Shown here piece after piece: positions 36,739-44,531 of a stretch of 64,000 bases of DNA. Source of the stretch: Paenibacillus flagellatus (GTDB lineage: Bacteria > Bacillota > Bacilli > Paenibacillales > NBRC-103111); contig NZ_QJVJ01000004.1 of the NCBI RefSeq assembly GCF_003217775.1, forward strand, positions 434,001-498,000. The letters are read 5' to 3'. Below the pieces are notes generated by a model that saw only the letters and a program-made list of their open reading frames with translations, was not told the origin of the DNA and did not search any database. Numbering within the stretch: position 1 is the first letter of the stretch; the number at the start of each line of letters is the position of its first letter. The position numbers were made by a program, and so were the translations under genes.

Positions 36739-36848
36739 CGTTTGGAATCTTCCTTAGCGGTTCGTTTCGAAGGGCGCCTGTCGGCCGCCTTTCGGGTTTC
36801 CCTATTCTAGCATACCGGCTCGGATTCGGAGAAGCGTCGGCACGCACG

Positions 36849-36882
36849 AAAAAAAGACGGCCGAGCCCGTCGCTCGCCGTCT
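36849..36882 (-). terminator. Intrinsic terminator after the YvyF-like gene
   Basis: Minus-strand GC-rich stem (AGACGGCGAGC paired with GGCTCGGCCGTCT, one bulge) followed by seven T. Confidence 0.8.
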
Positions 36883-36887
36883 CGCCG

Positions 36888-37121
36888 TCAAGTCGCATGA
36901 ATGCGTCCGTCCCGCACCCATTCCAATATTTGATGGGAAGGAATTCCCGTCCGATCGGCCAAATCCTGGATCGTCAGCTTCGGATGGCGGCGCATCTGCT
37001 CCCTGACGCGGTCGAACATCCGGTCGTACCGCTCCGCGCACGTCCTGCACAGCGTAACGTCGCGGCGGGCGTTCGCGAACAGCGCCCCGCAATCCCGGCA
37101 ATTGCCCAAATGCATCGCCAT
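36888..37121 (-). CDS. Short YvyF-like protein: zinc ribbon plus helix-turn-helix
   Basis: A 77-residue protein. Residues about 8-29 hold a zinc-ribbon-like C-x2-C...C-x2-C (NCRDCGALF, LCRTCAERY), followed by a helix (MFDRVREQMRRHPKLTIQDL) and an HTH ending in HQILEWVRDGRI. This is the architecture of Bacillus YvyF, encoded at the head of the flgM region, but about 60 residues shorter. It follows the 57-residue gene by six bases, and both lie behind the c-di-GMP riboswitch. A motility or adhesion role is therefore a reasonable inference. Confidence 0.75.
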   Translation of the reverse strand: MAMHLGNCRDCGALFANARRDVTLCRTCAERYDRMFDRVREQMRRHPKLTIQDLADRTGIPSHQILEWVRDGRIHAT

Positions 37122-37127
37122 GGTCCG

Positions 37128-37301
37128 TCAACCGTTCGCGCGGGCCAGCATGTAGCGCCGCACCGTTCCCAACGCCTCGACGAATTGGATCAGCTCTTCC
37201 TTGGACATTTTATTGAAACTTTGGAGCAGCCCGGTAACGCCAGCCTTGCTGATCATTTGCTCCAAATCGTTCGTCAGTTCGCTCATGCCGGTATGGTTCA
37301 T
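37128..37301 (-). CDS. Small 57-residue helical protein of unknown function
   Basis: ATG 37301 is preceded by GGAGG at about ten bases, and the frame ends with TGA six bases before the YvyF-like gene. The protein is predicted to be two helices (TNDLEQMISKAGVTGLLQSF and KEELIQFVEALGTVRRYMLA), without Cys or membrane segments. The size and shape suit a small interaction partner or anti-regulator. I recognise no family. It is the first gene downstream of the riboswitch terminator, so its transcription should depend on c-di-GMP. Confidence 0.7.
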   Translation of the reverse strand: MNHTGMSELTNDLEQMISKAGVTGLLQSFNKMSKEELIQFVEALGTVRRYMLARANG

Positions 37302-37419
37302 CGGTCTTCATCCTCCGTTATCGAATATTCCGCCTTCATCGCCGCCGCTTGCGACCGCCGCATCCTTCCCGGCATAGGCGCATCCGTTCGATGATCCCCG
37401 GCCGTCCGCCGCGGCCGAC

Positions 37420-37446
37420 AAAAAAAGCCGCCCGATAACGGGCAGC
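37420..37446 (-). terminator. Riboswitch-controlled terminator
   Basis: Minus-strand eight-base-pair stem GCTGCCCG-TTAT-CGGGCGGC with seven T. An upstream AGCG...CGCT pairing overlaps the 5' side of the stem and could act as antiterminator. Confidence 0.85.
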
Positions 37447-37468
37447 GATGATAACGCTCGGGGGAAAT

Positions 37469-37571
37469 CACCGCTATTTCGGTAACCCAGCCGCCGTAGG
37501 AAGTTCCGTTAGGCCTGAAGCTTTGCGTCCCTACCTTTCGATAGGTTTGCCTTGTCGATGGGGTGGCAGTG
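37469..37571 (-). promoter_or_regulatory. Cyclic-di-GMP-I (GEMM-I) riboswitch aptamer
   Basis: The minus strand holds every core element of the class: closing stem CACTGC/GCGGTG, GGCAAACC, the GAAA tetraloop, GGGACGCAAAGC, GGCCTAA (tetraloop receptor side) and GGGTTACCG. It is followed after 22 bases by an intrinsic terminator and then by the 57-residue and YvyF-like genes. It should sense c-di-GMP and decide between termination and readthrough; the sign of control cannot be read with certainty. Confidence 0.95.
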
Positions 37572-37582
37572 CTTATAGTCCT

Positions 37583-37591
37583 ATTATAGCA
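37583..37591 (-). promoter_or_regulatory. Extended -10 promoter of the riboswitch transcript
   Basis: TG-C-TATAAT on the minus strand, placing the start about ten bases before the aptamer's closing stem. The -35 region is weak. Confidence 0.65.
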
Positions 37592-37649
37592 TACCTTATA
37601 CGGAAAAAGAACTATTCGTCATAGTTCGATGGAACCATTTTCGAAAGCG

Positions 37650-38672
37650 TCATATTCGAAAAAAAGCTTCGCGACCGTCCACGATCGTCCTCGACGATAC
37701 GAACAAAAACGTTTGTCGAATTCCGGCAAATTCCGCGACATAATCCGATAGCGCCTCGTACGCCTGGTAATACGGAAACAGCCGATGCGTCTCCCCCGCT
37801 CCCCCGGCCGTCAGCAGCTCCGGGCGAAGCGCCTTCAGCATAAGCCCGACCGGTACTTTCCGGCCGTGCATGACGCGCTCCTGCAGCCGGACCGTCAGCC
37901 CGATCGCCCGGATGAGCCTTAGCCTCTCCGGATGGGACAGGTCCGCTTTTTGCAGCGCTTTGGCCAAGTCGCGGATCCGCTCGGTCATCGCTTCGTACGT
38001 CCGGAACAGTCCGCCGGGCTCGATGCCTTCGCCCCGGTTCAGCCACCGATCTTCCCGGATGAGCGCGGATATGTCTTTTCCCGATTCGACGTACTTGCGC
38101 ACCTCCTCGATCTGCAGCTGCATTTGCGGCTTGTAGGGCGTCATCCGCCCGCCCATCAAATCGAGCTGGATGTAATACAGCAGCGTGCGGAGCATGCTCT
38201 CCGATTTGACGAGCAGCACTTCCTCCCGCTCCGTATGAACCGGCTTGCGGACCAGGTTGACGGCCGTGCCGACGAGCATGCCGATGACGACGAGCATGAG
38301 CTGGTGGTAGGCGGCGTTGCCGTGCAGCTCGTCGGACGTGCCGATCGTATTGACCGCCACGATGACGGCCAGCGTCAAGGAAGCCGTCCGGCGCAGGCGG
38401 ACGTGAAGCGCCATGACGAGCAGGGCGACGGCCGCGATGACGATCGCATGATCGCCGGCAACGAGAGCCGCGCCGATGCCGAGCAAGGCGGCGAACAAGG
38501 CACTGGCCAGATGGGACAGCGTCGACGTGAGCGACCGGTATACCGAGGGCTGAACGGCCAGCATCGAGACGATGCCGGCGAAATGGTCCGGCTCCAGGTG
38601 CAGGAGACGGGCGATCGAAACGCTGATGCCGATGGCGATGACGGTTTTGACGACGCGAAGACCGACAACCAT
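37650..38672 (-). CDS. Aromatic acid exporter (ArAE/FUSC-like) family protein
   Basis: A 340-residue protein with GGAGAGG before the ATG. The N-terminal 150 residues form five to six transmembrane helices with the family opening GLRVVKTVIAIGISVSIARL and LAVQPSVYRSL, ending at LVGTAVNLVRKPVH. The C-terminal 190 residues are soluble and helical, rich in Arg/Glu (MQLQIEEVRKYVESGKDISA, ERLRLIRAIGLTVRLQERVM). Relatives in Bacillales are YgaE/YqjA-type proteins; export of aromatic acids is known only for distant members. A perfect 29-bp palindrome covers its promoter, so a repressor is expected. Confidence 0.82.
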   Translation of the reverse strand: MVVGLRVVKTVIAIGISVSIARLLHLEPDHFAGIVSMLAVQPSVYRSLTSTLSHLASALFAALLGIGAALVAGDHAIVIAAVALLVMALHVRLRRTASLTLAVIVAVNTIGTSDELHGNAAYHQLMLVVIGMLVGTAVNLVRKPVHTEREEVLLVKSESMLRTLLYYIQLDLMGGRMTPYKPQMQLQIEEVRKYVESGKDISALIREDRWLNRGEGIEPGGLFRTYEAMTERIRDLAKALQKADLSHPERLRLIRAIGLTVRLQERVMHGRKVPVGLMLKALRPELLTAGGAGETHRLFPYYQAYEALSDYVAEFAGIRQTFLFVSSRTIVDGREAFFRI

Positions 38673-38694
38673 ACAAAATCCCGCCTCTCCGTAA

Positions 38695-38723
38695 TGTTTG
38701 TGTTATAAATTATAACACAAACA
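38695..38723. promoter_or_regulatory. Perfect 29-bp operator palindrome over the exporter promoter
   Basis: TGTTTGTGTTATAA, one central A, then its exact complement. The minus strand contains TATAAT inside the palindrome, 23 bases before the exporter gene's ATG, so a bound repressor would block the -10. Confidence 0.8.
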
Positions 38724-38774
38724 GCGAATAAGCGGGGCGTTTCTACTCAAATGTTATTTTTATTTACATATACA

Positions 38775-39947
38775 TTACGCAGCTTCCTCCGCCCCGAGAC
38801 TTTTCCCGCCCTTCCGCATCGCCAAAAAGCCGACACCGCCGATCGCGCACAGCAGCGAGGCGACCCGGAACATCGTCCCGAAGCCGGCGTAGTCGATCAG
38901 CCATCCGCCCGCATTGCTCGCGATCAAGATGGCCACATTGACGTAAACCATGCTGAAGAGCGATTGGCCCGTCGATTTCCAGCCTTCGGGGCAAAGCGCG
39001 TTCGCGACTTGGACCCCCGCCGCGTAGAACAGTCCGTACGCGACGCCCTGCAGCAGCTGGCTTGCGAGCAGCACGCCCGTCGGCGGATCGAAGGAGACGA
39101 CGAGCAGCCGGATCGACCCGGCGAACGCCCCCGCCGCCAGCACGGTCCGATAGCCGAACTTGTCGGCGAAGCGGGACGCGAACAGAAAAAACGGCAGCTC
39201 GGACAACGCCGACACGGCGGTCAGCCAGCCGATTTTCTCCGTTACGTTGCCGCCGGTCGAGCCGACGTAAACGGAGAAAAAGACGCTGAAGCTTTGCGTG
39301 CCGCACGCGACGCACAGGATGAGCAGCAAAAACAGGGCGAACGGTTTTCGCCCCAGCAGCTTGCCGATGTCTCGCCACGACGCATTTTTGCGAACCGTGC
39401 CTTTTTCCAGAACGGCCGTGATGAAGAAGACGACGATCATCAGTCCCATGTAAAACAGGAACATGCGGCTAATGCCGATACGCTCGTACAGCATGCCGAT
39501 CGGCGAGACGACGAGGGCGAAGCCGATCGACCCCCATACTCTCGCCCCGCCGTACGTTTGCCGGTGCTTCTGCACGTGGGCGACCGCGACGGCGTCGGAC
39601 AGCGGCACCATCGGCGACGAGAAGACGGCGAGACATACGGCCGTGGCGGCGTAGACGGCAAACCCGGCCCCGCTCGAATACCCGAAGGCGATGGCGGGAG
39701 TCGCCAAGCCGCATATCATGAGCACCGCTTTTTCGATGCCGTATTTATCGCACAAAAACCCCCACATCGGCTGGACGAACAGCGCCACGAGCGGGCCGAT
39801 CGCATAAATCGCCCCGACCTGCTGGCTCGTCAAGCCCGTTTCCTTCAGCCAATAGGCGAGAAACGGCGAATACGAGGCGGCCGCCGCGAAGAAGAAAAAA
39901 AAGTAGACGTGCGGCGCATAACGAGTCATTCGTTCCAATGCTGTCAT
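38775..39947 (-). CDS. MFS transporter (MFS_1_like / sugar-nucleoside permease type)
   Basis: A 390-residue membrane protein with about 12 transmembrane helices. It opens YAPHVYFFFFFAAAASYSPF and has the loop motif GFLCDKYGIEKAVLM after helix two, WGSIGFALVVSPIG after helix four, and RFADKFGYRTVLAAG at the matching place in the second half. This is the MFS_1_like group (relatives of nucleoside/H+ symporters and phenylpropionate permeases). The substrate is unknown. It lies upstream of the exporter gene in the same direction, separated by the palindrome, and is divergent from the ABC-F gene. Confidence 0.88.
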   Translation of the reverse strand: MTALERMTRYAPHVYFFFFFAAAASYSPFLAYWLKETGLTSQQVGAIYAIGPLVALFVQPMWGFLCDKYGIEKAVLMICGLATPAIAFGYSSGAGFAVYAATAVCLAVFSSPMVPLSDAVAVAHVQKHRQTYGGARVWGSIGFALVVSPIGMLYERIGISRMFLFYMGLMIVVFFITAVLEKGTVRKNASWRDIGKLLGRKPFALFLLLILCVACGTQSFSVFFSVYVGSTGGNVTEKIGWLTAVSALSELPFFLFASRFADKFGYRTVLAAGAFAGSIRLLVVSFDPPTGVLLASQLLQGVAYGLFYAAGVQVANALCPEGWKSTGQSLFSMVYVNVAILIASNAGGWLIDYAGFGTMFRVASLLCAIGGVGFLAMRKGGKSLGAEEAA

Positions 39948-40105
39948 CTCCCATAACGTTCGGTCTCGCCCGGCGTTGCATCCGTTCTTGTTCGGCCTTC
40001 GGTGCTAACGATAACACGTCCTTTCGCCAACCGTCAATCGCGTCCGGCGAATCGTCCGGCCCGCGTGAAGTCCGGCCTTCGGCCGTTCTGTTCCGGGGCG
40101 AAATA

Positions 40106-40114
40106 TGCTACACT
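40106..40114 (+). promoter_or_regulatory. Extended -10 promoter for the ABC-F gene
   Basis: TG-C-TACACT, about 55 bases before the start codon. The -35 is weak. Confidence 0.45.
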
Positions 40115-40142
40115 TGGGGGTATCGTGAACGATGCGAGGAAT

Positions 40143-40175
40143 ATGAGGAAAACGAGGAACCGAAACGATCTATGA
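40143..40175 (+). CDS. Ten-residue leader peptide overlapping the ABC-F start
   Basis: ATG with GAGGAA just upstream; product MRKTRNRNDL. Its TGA overlaps the ATG of the ABC-F gene (ATGA), so the two are translationally coupled. ABC-F genes of the resistance type are often controlled by leader peptides. Whether this one senses a drug is unknown. Confidence 0.45.
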   Translation: MRKTRNRNDL

Positions 40176-42115
40176 ATCTATTGACCGCGGAAAACATAAG
40201 CAAAAATTTCGGCATGAAAACGCTGTTCGAGGACGTGTCGTTCAGCGTCGCCGAGGGCGACCGGATCGGCCTGATCGGCGTCAACGGAACGGGCAAATCG
40301 ACGTTTTTGAAAGTGATCGCCGGCGAGGAGCAGCCGGACGGCGGAACGATCGCGGTGCGCAACGGCATCGCCGTCGAATATTTGCCGCAAAATCCGCCGT
40401 TCGACGACGAGGCGACGGTGCTGCAGCAGCTGTTTCGCGGCCAATCGCCGCTTATGCGGCTGCTGCGCGACTACGAGAGCGTGATCGGGCGCATCGAGCG
40501 GGGCGACCCCGATCCCGGCCTGCACGAGCGTTTGACGGAGCTGAGCGGCCGGATGGACGCCGCCGGCGCCTGGCAGCTCGAGAACGAGGCGAAGCGCATT
40601 TTGACGAAGCTCGGCATCGGCGACTTCGAAGCGCGCATGGGAACGCTGTCCGGCGGCAAGCGGAAGCGGGTCGCGCTCGCGGGCGCGCTGATCCGCCCGG
40701 CCGACCTGCTCATCCTGGACGAGCCGACGAACCATATCGATACGGAGACGGTCGACTGGCTCGAATCGTATTTGGCCAAGTCGAAGTCGGCGCTGCTCAT
40801 GATTACGCACGACCGGTATTTTCTCGATCGGGTGGCCGACCGGATCATCGAGCTCGATCAAGGCAAGCTGTACGGGTACACCGGCAATTACAGCGTCTTC
40901 CTGGAGCAGAAGGCGGAGCGGCTCGCCCGGCAGCAAGCGTCCGAGGAGAAACGGCAAAATTTGCTCCGCCGCGAGCTCGCCTGGATTCGACGCGGCGCCA
41001 AGGCGAGATCGACGAAGCAGAAGGCGCGCATCGAGCGGTTCGAGAAGCTGCGGGAGGCCGGTCCCGGCGAGACGGCTCAAGAGATGGACATCGCGCTGGC
41101 GGGGGCGCGTCTCGGCAAGAAGGTCGTCGAGCTGCACGGCGTGACGAAGCGGTACGGCGAGCGCGACGTCATCCGCGGCTTCAGCCTCATCGTGCAGCGC
41201 GACGACCGGATCGGCGTCGTCGGACCGAACGGCGCGGGCAAATCGACGCTGCTCAAGCTGATCGCGGGCCGGCTCTCGCCGGACGAAGGCGAGGTCGACG
41301 TCGGCTCGACCGTGAAAATCGGCTTCTTCTCGCAGGAGAACGAAGGACTCGACGAGTCGCTGCGGGTCATCGAATATATTCGCGAAGCGGCGGAGCAAGT
41401 CCGCACGTCCGACGGCGAGACGATCAGCGCGTCGCAAATGCTGGAGCGGTTTCTGTTTCCGCCGTCGGCGCAGTGGACGCCCGTCGCCAGCTTGTCCGGC
41501 GGGGAGAAGCGGCGGCTTTACCTGCTGCGCATCCTGATGGAAGGACCGAACGTGCTGCTCCTCGACGAGCCGACCAACGACCTGGACATTCAGACGTTAA
41601 CCGTCCTCGAGGATTATTTGGAGCTGTTTCCGGGTGCGGTCATCGTCGTCTCCCACGACCGGTATTTCCTGGACCGGACCGTCGATTCGCTTTTGGTCGC
41701 CGAGGGAGGCGGCGAATTCGCCCGGCACGAGGGCAACTATACGGACTACCGGGACCGGATGAAGGAGCTCGGAGCCGGCCCCGGTTCCGGCGGATCGGCC
41801 GGCAGGGAGAAAAAAACGCCGTCAGCCGACAATCCGGCGGCCGACGGACACGCGAAGGAAAAGGAACGGCCGTTGAAATTTTCGTTCAAAGAGCAGAAGG
41901 AATTCGAGGAGATCGACGGGAAAATCGAGCATGCCGAGCGCGAGCTGAACGAGGTCGCGGACGCTCTATCCGCGGCGGGAAGCGATTACGAGGCGCTTCA
42001 GCGGCTTACCGTTCGTCAGCAGGAGCTCGAGGCGGAGCTCGAACGGCTGATCGAGCGATGGACGTATTTGAACGAGCTGGCCGAACGGATCGAGAAGCAG
42101 CGCGGCGGCGTTTAA
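40172..42115 (+). CDS. ABC-F ribosome-associated ATPase (Uup/YfmR-like)
   Basis: A 647-residue soluble protein with two ABC domains. Walker A sites are GVNGTGKST and GPNGAGKST; signatures are LSGGKRKRVAL and LSGGEKRRLYL; Walker B sites are LLILDEPTNHID and VLLLDEPTNDLD. A helical interdomain linker (about 235-305) is rich in Arg and Lys, and a C-terminal coiled coil (about 560-645, ERELNEVADALSAAG...LEAELERLIERW) is the Uup/YfmR type. Such proteins bind the ribosomal E site and rescue stalled elongation. It has no membrane partner. The ATG at 40172 overlaps a leader peptide. Upstream sequence in the same frame is not coding-like. Confidence 0.92.
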   Translation: MNLLTAENISKNFGMKTLFEDVSFSVAEGDRIGLIGVNGTGKSTFLKVIAGEEQPDGGTIAVRNGIAVEYLPQNPPFDDEATVLQQLFRGQSPLMRLLRDYESVIGRIERGDPDPGLHERLTELSGRMDAAGAWQLENEAKRILTKLGIGDFEARMGTLSGGKRKRVALAGALIRPADLLILDEPTNHIDTETVDWLESYLAKSKSALLMITHDRYFLDRVADRIIELDQGKLYGYTGNYSVFLEQKAERLARQQASEEKRQNLLRRELAWIRRGAKARSTKQKARIERFEKLREAGPGETAQEMDIALAGARLGKKVVELHGVTKRYGERDVIRGFSLIVQRDDRIGVVGPNGAGKSTLLKLIAGRLSPDEGEVDVGSTVKIGFFSQENEGLDESLRVIEYIREAAEQVRTSDGETISASQMLERFLFPPSAQWTPVASLSGGEKRRLYLLRILMEGPNVLLLDEPTNDLDIQTLTVLEDYLELFPGAVIVVSHDRYFLDRTVDSLLVAEGGGEFARHEGNYTDYRDRMKELGAGPGSGGSAGREKKTPSADNPAADGHAKEKERPLKFSFKEQKEFEEIDGKIEHAERELNEVADALSAAGSDYEALQRLTVRQQELEAELERLIERWTYLNELAERIEKQRGGV

Positions 42116-42190
42116 TCGGCGTTCGGCGCGTGCTGGGGCGGTTCGCCCGGTTTCACGGCTATGCTCTTGAGTTGTTGGGGAGGTTTCGAG

Positions 42191-43000
42191 GTGGATCCCG
42201 TTTTCCATATCCGCAGCTTTATCGGCACGTTCGACGAAGACTGGTACGACGTCGGCTTTCACGAGAACGTCACGCTCGAAATCGAAATCGTGCTGGAAGG
42301 ACGCGGCTTGTTCGAATGGCCGGAGCGCAAAGTATTCGTCGAGAGCGGCCACGTCGTCGTCATCCCGCCAGGCATTCCGCACCGGTTCGCGGCGGTAAGC
42401 AAAGTCCGCTTCGGCGTCTTCCACCTGCAGCATATGCCGCCGACGCTTCGGGACGTCGCGGACAAGCTGGCGCAAGGCGGCGCTCAGCCGCGCGTTTACG
42501 CCTTGTCCCGGCTCGACCGGGACCGGTTCGAGAAGCTGTTCCGCGAATGGCTTCGCGTCCATTCGTCGACGCCGAAAGACCGGAGCCGCACGAACGCGGT
42601 ATGGGCGGAGCTGCTGCTGCTTTATTTGCACGAGCACTCCCAGTCGGATTTGCAGGCGATGACGATTACGAAGGCGGCCGACTTCTTGCGCGAAAATTTG
42701 CGGCAGCACGTCCAGATGGCCGACCTCGCCGACTTGACCGGGATGACCGTCGCCGGGTTCCGGAGGACGTTCGAGAAAATTTACCGGCTCAGCCCGAAGC
42801 AGTACCAGCAGCAATGCCGGATGCAGGAGGCGAAATGGCTGCTCAGCGCGACGGACAAAGATTTGAACGAAATCGCGGAGCAAGTCGGCTTCCATCGGCT
42901 TCATTCGTTCTCCCAATGGTTCAAATCCGCGGAAGGCGTATCGCCCTCGGCGTGGCGGAAGCGGCAAAAAACGATGCACGGCCGCGAGCACGGGCCGTGA
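42191..43000 (+). CDS. AraC-family transcriptional regulator
   Basis: A 269-residue protein starting at GTG 42191, with GGGGAGG seven bases upstream. The N-terminal 100 residues are a cupin-like sensor (VTLEIEIVLEGRGLFEWPER, VVVIPPGIPHRF). The C-terminal 100 residues hold two HTH motifs (ADFLRENLRQHVQMADLADL; LNEIAEQVGFHRLHSFSQWF) with the usual SPKQYQQQCRMQEAKWLL helix between them. Such regulators mostly activate sugar-use genes; the downstream Gfo/Idh and isomerase genes are likely but unproven targets. Confidence 0.92.
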   Translation: MDPVFHIRSFIGTFDEDWYDVGFHENVTLEIEIVLEGRGLFEWPERKVFVESGHVVVIPPGIPHRFAAVSKVRFGVFHLQHMPPTLRDVADKLAQGGAQPRVYALSRLDRDRFEKLFREWLRVHSSTPKDRSRTNAVWAELLLLYLHEHSQSDLQAMTITKAADFLRENLRQHVQMADLADLTGMTVAGFRRTFEKIYRLSPKQYQQQCRMQEAKWLLSATDKDLNEIAEQVGFHRLHSFSQWFKSAEGVSPSAWRKRQKTMHGREHGP

Positions 43001-43105
43001 CCGCAGACGGACGGTCGAGGAACGCCCCAGCACTCGGCGCCGGACGCGAGGACCGACGTCCGACCGATTGCAGCCGGCGGCGAGACCGCCTCCCTTGAGT
43101 AGAAC

Positions 43106-43287
43106 AACGTACATTTGTACGTTATTTCGTGCCTCGAACGGGAATTTCGCCGGAATAACGTACGTTTGTACGTTAGTTCGCGGCGGGAGCCGGCGTTCCA
43201 GCCCTTTCCGACTGAAATAGCGTACGTTTGCACCTTATTTCGTACCTCGAACGGGAATTTCGCCGGAATAACGTACGTTTGTACGTT
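43106..43287. repeat. Intergenic palindromic repeat cluster (two tandem double units)
   Basis: Four copies of an 18-bp palindrome, AACGTACGTTTGTACGTT or near copies, begin at 43106, 43157, 43219 and 43270. Spacing is 51, 62 and 51, so the array is two direct copies of a two-palindrome unit. The spacer CCTCGAACGGGAATTTCGCC is identical in both copies. The third palindrome is degenerate (two mismatches). The 520-base gap between the AraC and dehydrogenase genes otherwise shows no gene. Confidence 0.9.
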
Positions 43288-43521
43288 ATTTCGCGTTAAC
43301 AATTCGGCAAGCAAGCCGTTCCCAAGCGAACCGGCGAAACGCTGCCCTTGCCAAGAGCCCGCGCGGCTCTTTTTCTTTTAGCCGCTCCTCTTCCCGCCCT
43401 TGCCCCCCCGCTCCGTCCTTTTTGCGTAAATTCCGGCTCCATTTCGATAAATACTTTTCCGGGTTTATCCACTATCGTTGTTCGTGTAACCAACCGTTCC
43501 GCTAACGAGGAGGAGTTCCCC

Positions 43522-44493
43522 ATGGAAAAAGTGAAAGTCGGATTTATCGGCGTCGGCGGCATGGCCGAGCACCACATCAAGACGCTGCAAAAGCTGGAAC
43601 GGGCGGAGCTGACCGCCGTACACGACATCAACCTCGAGCGGGCGAACCAGATCGGCTCGGCCTACGGCGCCGACGTCTACGCCGATGCGGAGCAGCTGCT
43701 CGACTCGGGCAAGGTGGACGCGCTGTTCATCTGCACGCCTCCGTTCGCCCGCGACGACATCGAACAGAAAGCGGCGGCCAAAGGCATCGCCCTGCTGTCG
43801 GAAAAGCCGGTCGGACTCGACCTCGAAGCGGCCAAGCGCAACGCGCGCGCCATCGCCGCCTCCGGCGTCGTCAATTCGTCGGGCTACTGCCTGCGCTACT
43901 TGGAAACGGTGCAGAAGGCGAAAACGTACTTAACCGGCAAACAAATCAACATGGTGCTCGCCTACCGGATCGGCGGCTTGCCCCCGGTCGCGTGGTGGAG
44001 ACAGCAGCATATGTCCGGCGGCCAAATGGTCGAGCAGTCGACGCATCAGGTCGATCTTGTCCGCTACTTGGCCGGCGAGTTCGATCAAGTTCATTCGATC
44101 TACGCCCAGCGCAGCATTCGCGACGTTCATCCGGAGGCGACGATTTCGGACTACGGCGTCGTTTCGTTCACGATGCGGTCCGGCGCCGTCGGCTCGATCG
44201 TCAATTCGTGCGGCTCGCCGCACTTCGGCCGGGGCGAAGTCGAAATATACGGACCGGACTTTTACTTATGCATCGACGGCAAAAGCTTGACGATCCGCGA
44301 CGGCGAAACGAAGCGGGACGAACAATGCGACACCGACTTCTACCTGGAGCAGGACCGCGCGTTCATCGAGGCGGTGCGTACGGGCCGGCAGGAGCTCGTG
44401 CTCGGCGACTACGCCGAGGCGGTGGCGACGCTCGAGGCGACGCTCGCGTTCAACGCCTCCGCGGATGCGCATAAGACGGTTTCCGTCGGCTGA
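43522..44493 (+). CDS. Gfo/Idh/MocA family dehydrogenase
   Basis: A 323-residue protein starting at ATG 43522, with AGGAGG just upstream. The N-terminal Rossmann domain begins KVGFIGVGGMAEHHIKTLQ; EKP in LLSEKPVGLDLEAAK (about residue 97) is the conserved catalytic-lysine motif. The C-terminal domain has WWRQQHMSGGQMVEQSTHQV with the usual histidine. Family members oxidise sugars or inositols with NAD(P). It forms an operon with the isomerase gene 38 bases downstream, implying catabolism or epimerisation of a sugar. It shares the WWRQQH and THQVDL blocks with the gene at 62308-63306. Confidence 0.92.
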   Translation: MEKVKVGFIGVGGMAEHHIKTLQKLERAELTAVHDINLERANQIGSAYGADVYADAEQLLDSGKVDALFICTPPFARDDIEQKAAAKGIALLSEKPVGLDLEAAKRNARAIAASGVVNSSGYCLRYLETVQKAKTYLTGKQINMVLAYRIGGLPPVAWWRQQHMSGGQMVEQSTHQVDLVRYLAGEFDQVHSIYAQRSIRDVHPEATISDYGVVSFTMRSGAVGSIVNSCGSPHFGRGEVEIYGPDFYLCIDGKSLTIRDGETKRDEQCDTDFYLEQDRAFIEAVRTGRQELVLGDYAEAVATLEATLAFNASADAHKTVSVG

Positions 44494-44531
44494 TCCGATC
44501 CGATTCCCATCCGATAAGGAGCGATACTTCC

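Noticed and set aside
43106-43287. CRISPR array
   Set aside because: Repeats are palindromes with alternating short identical spacers; no cas genes and no unique spacers.
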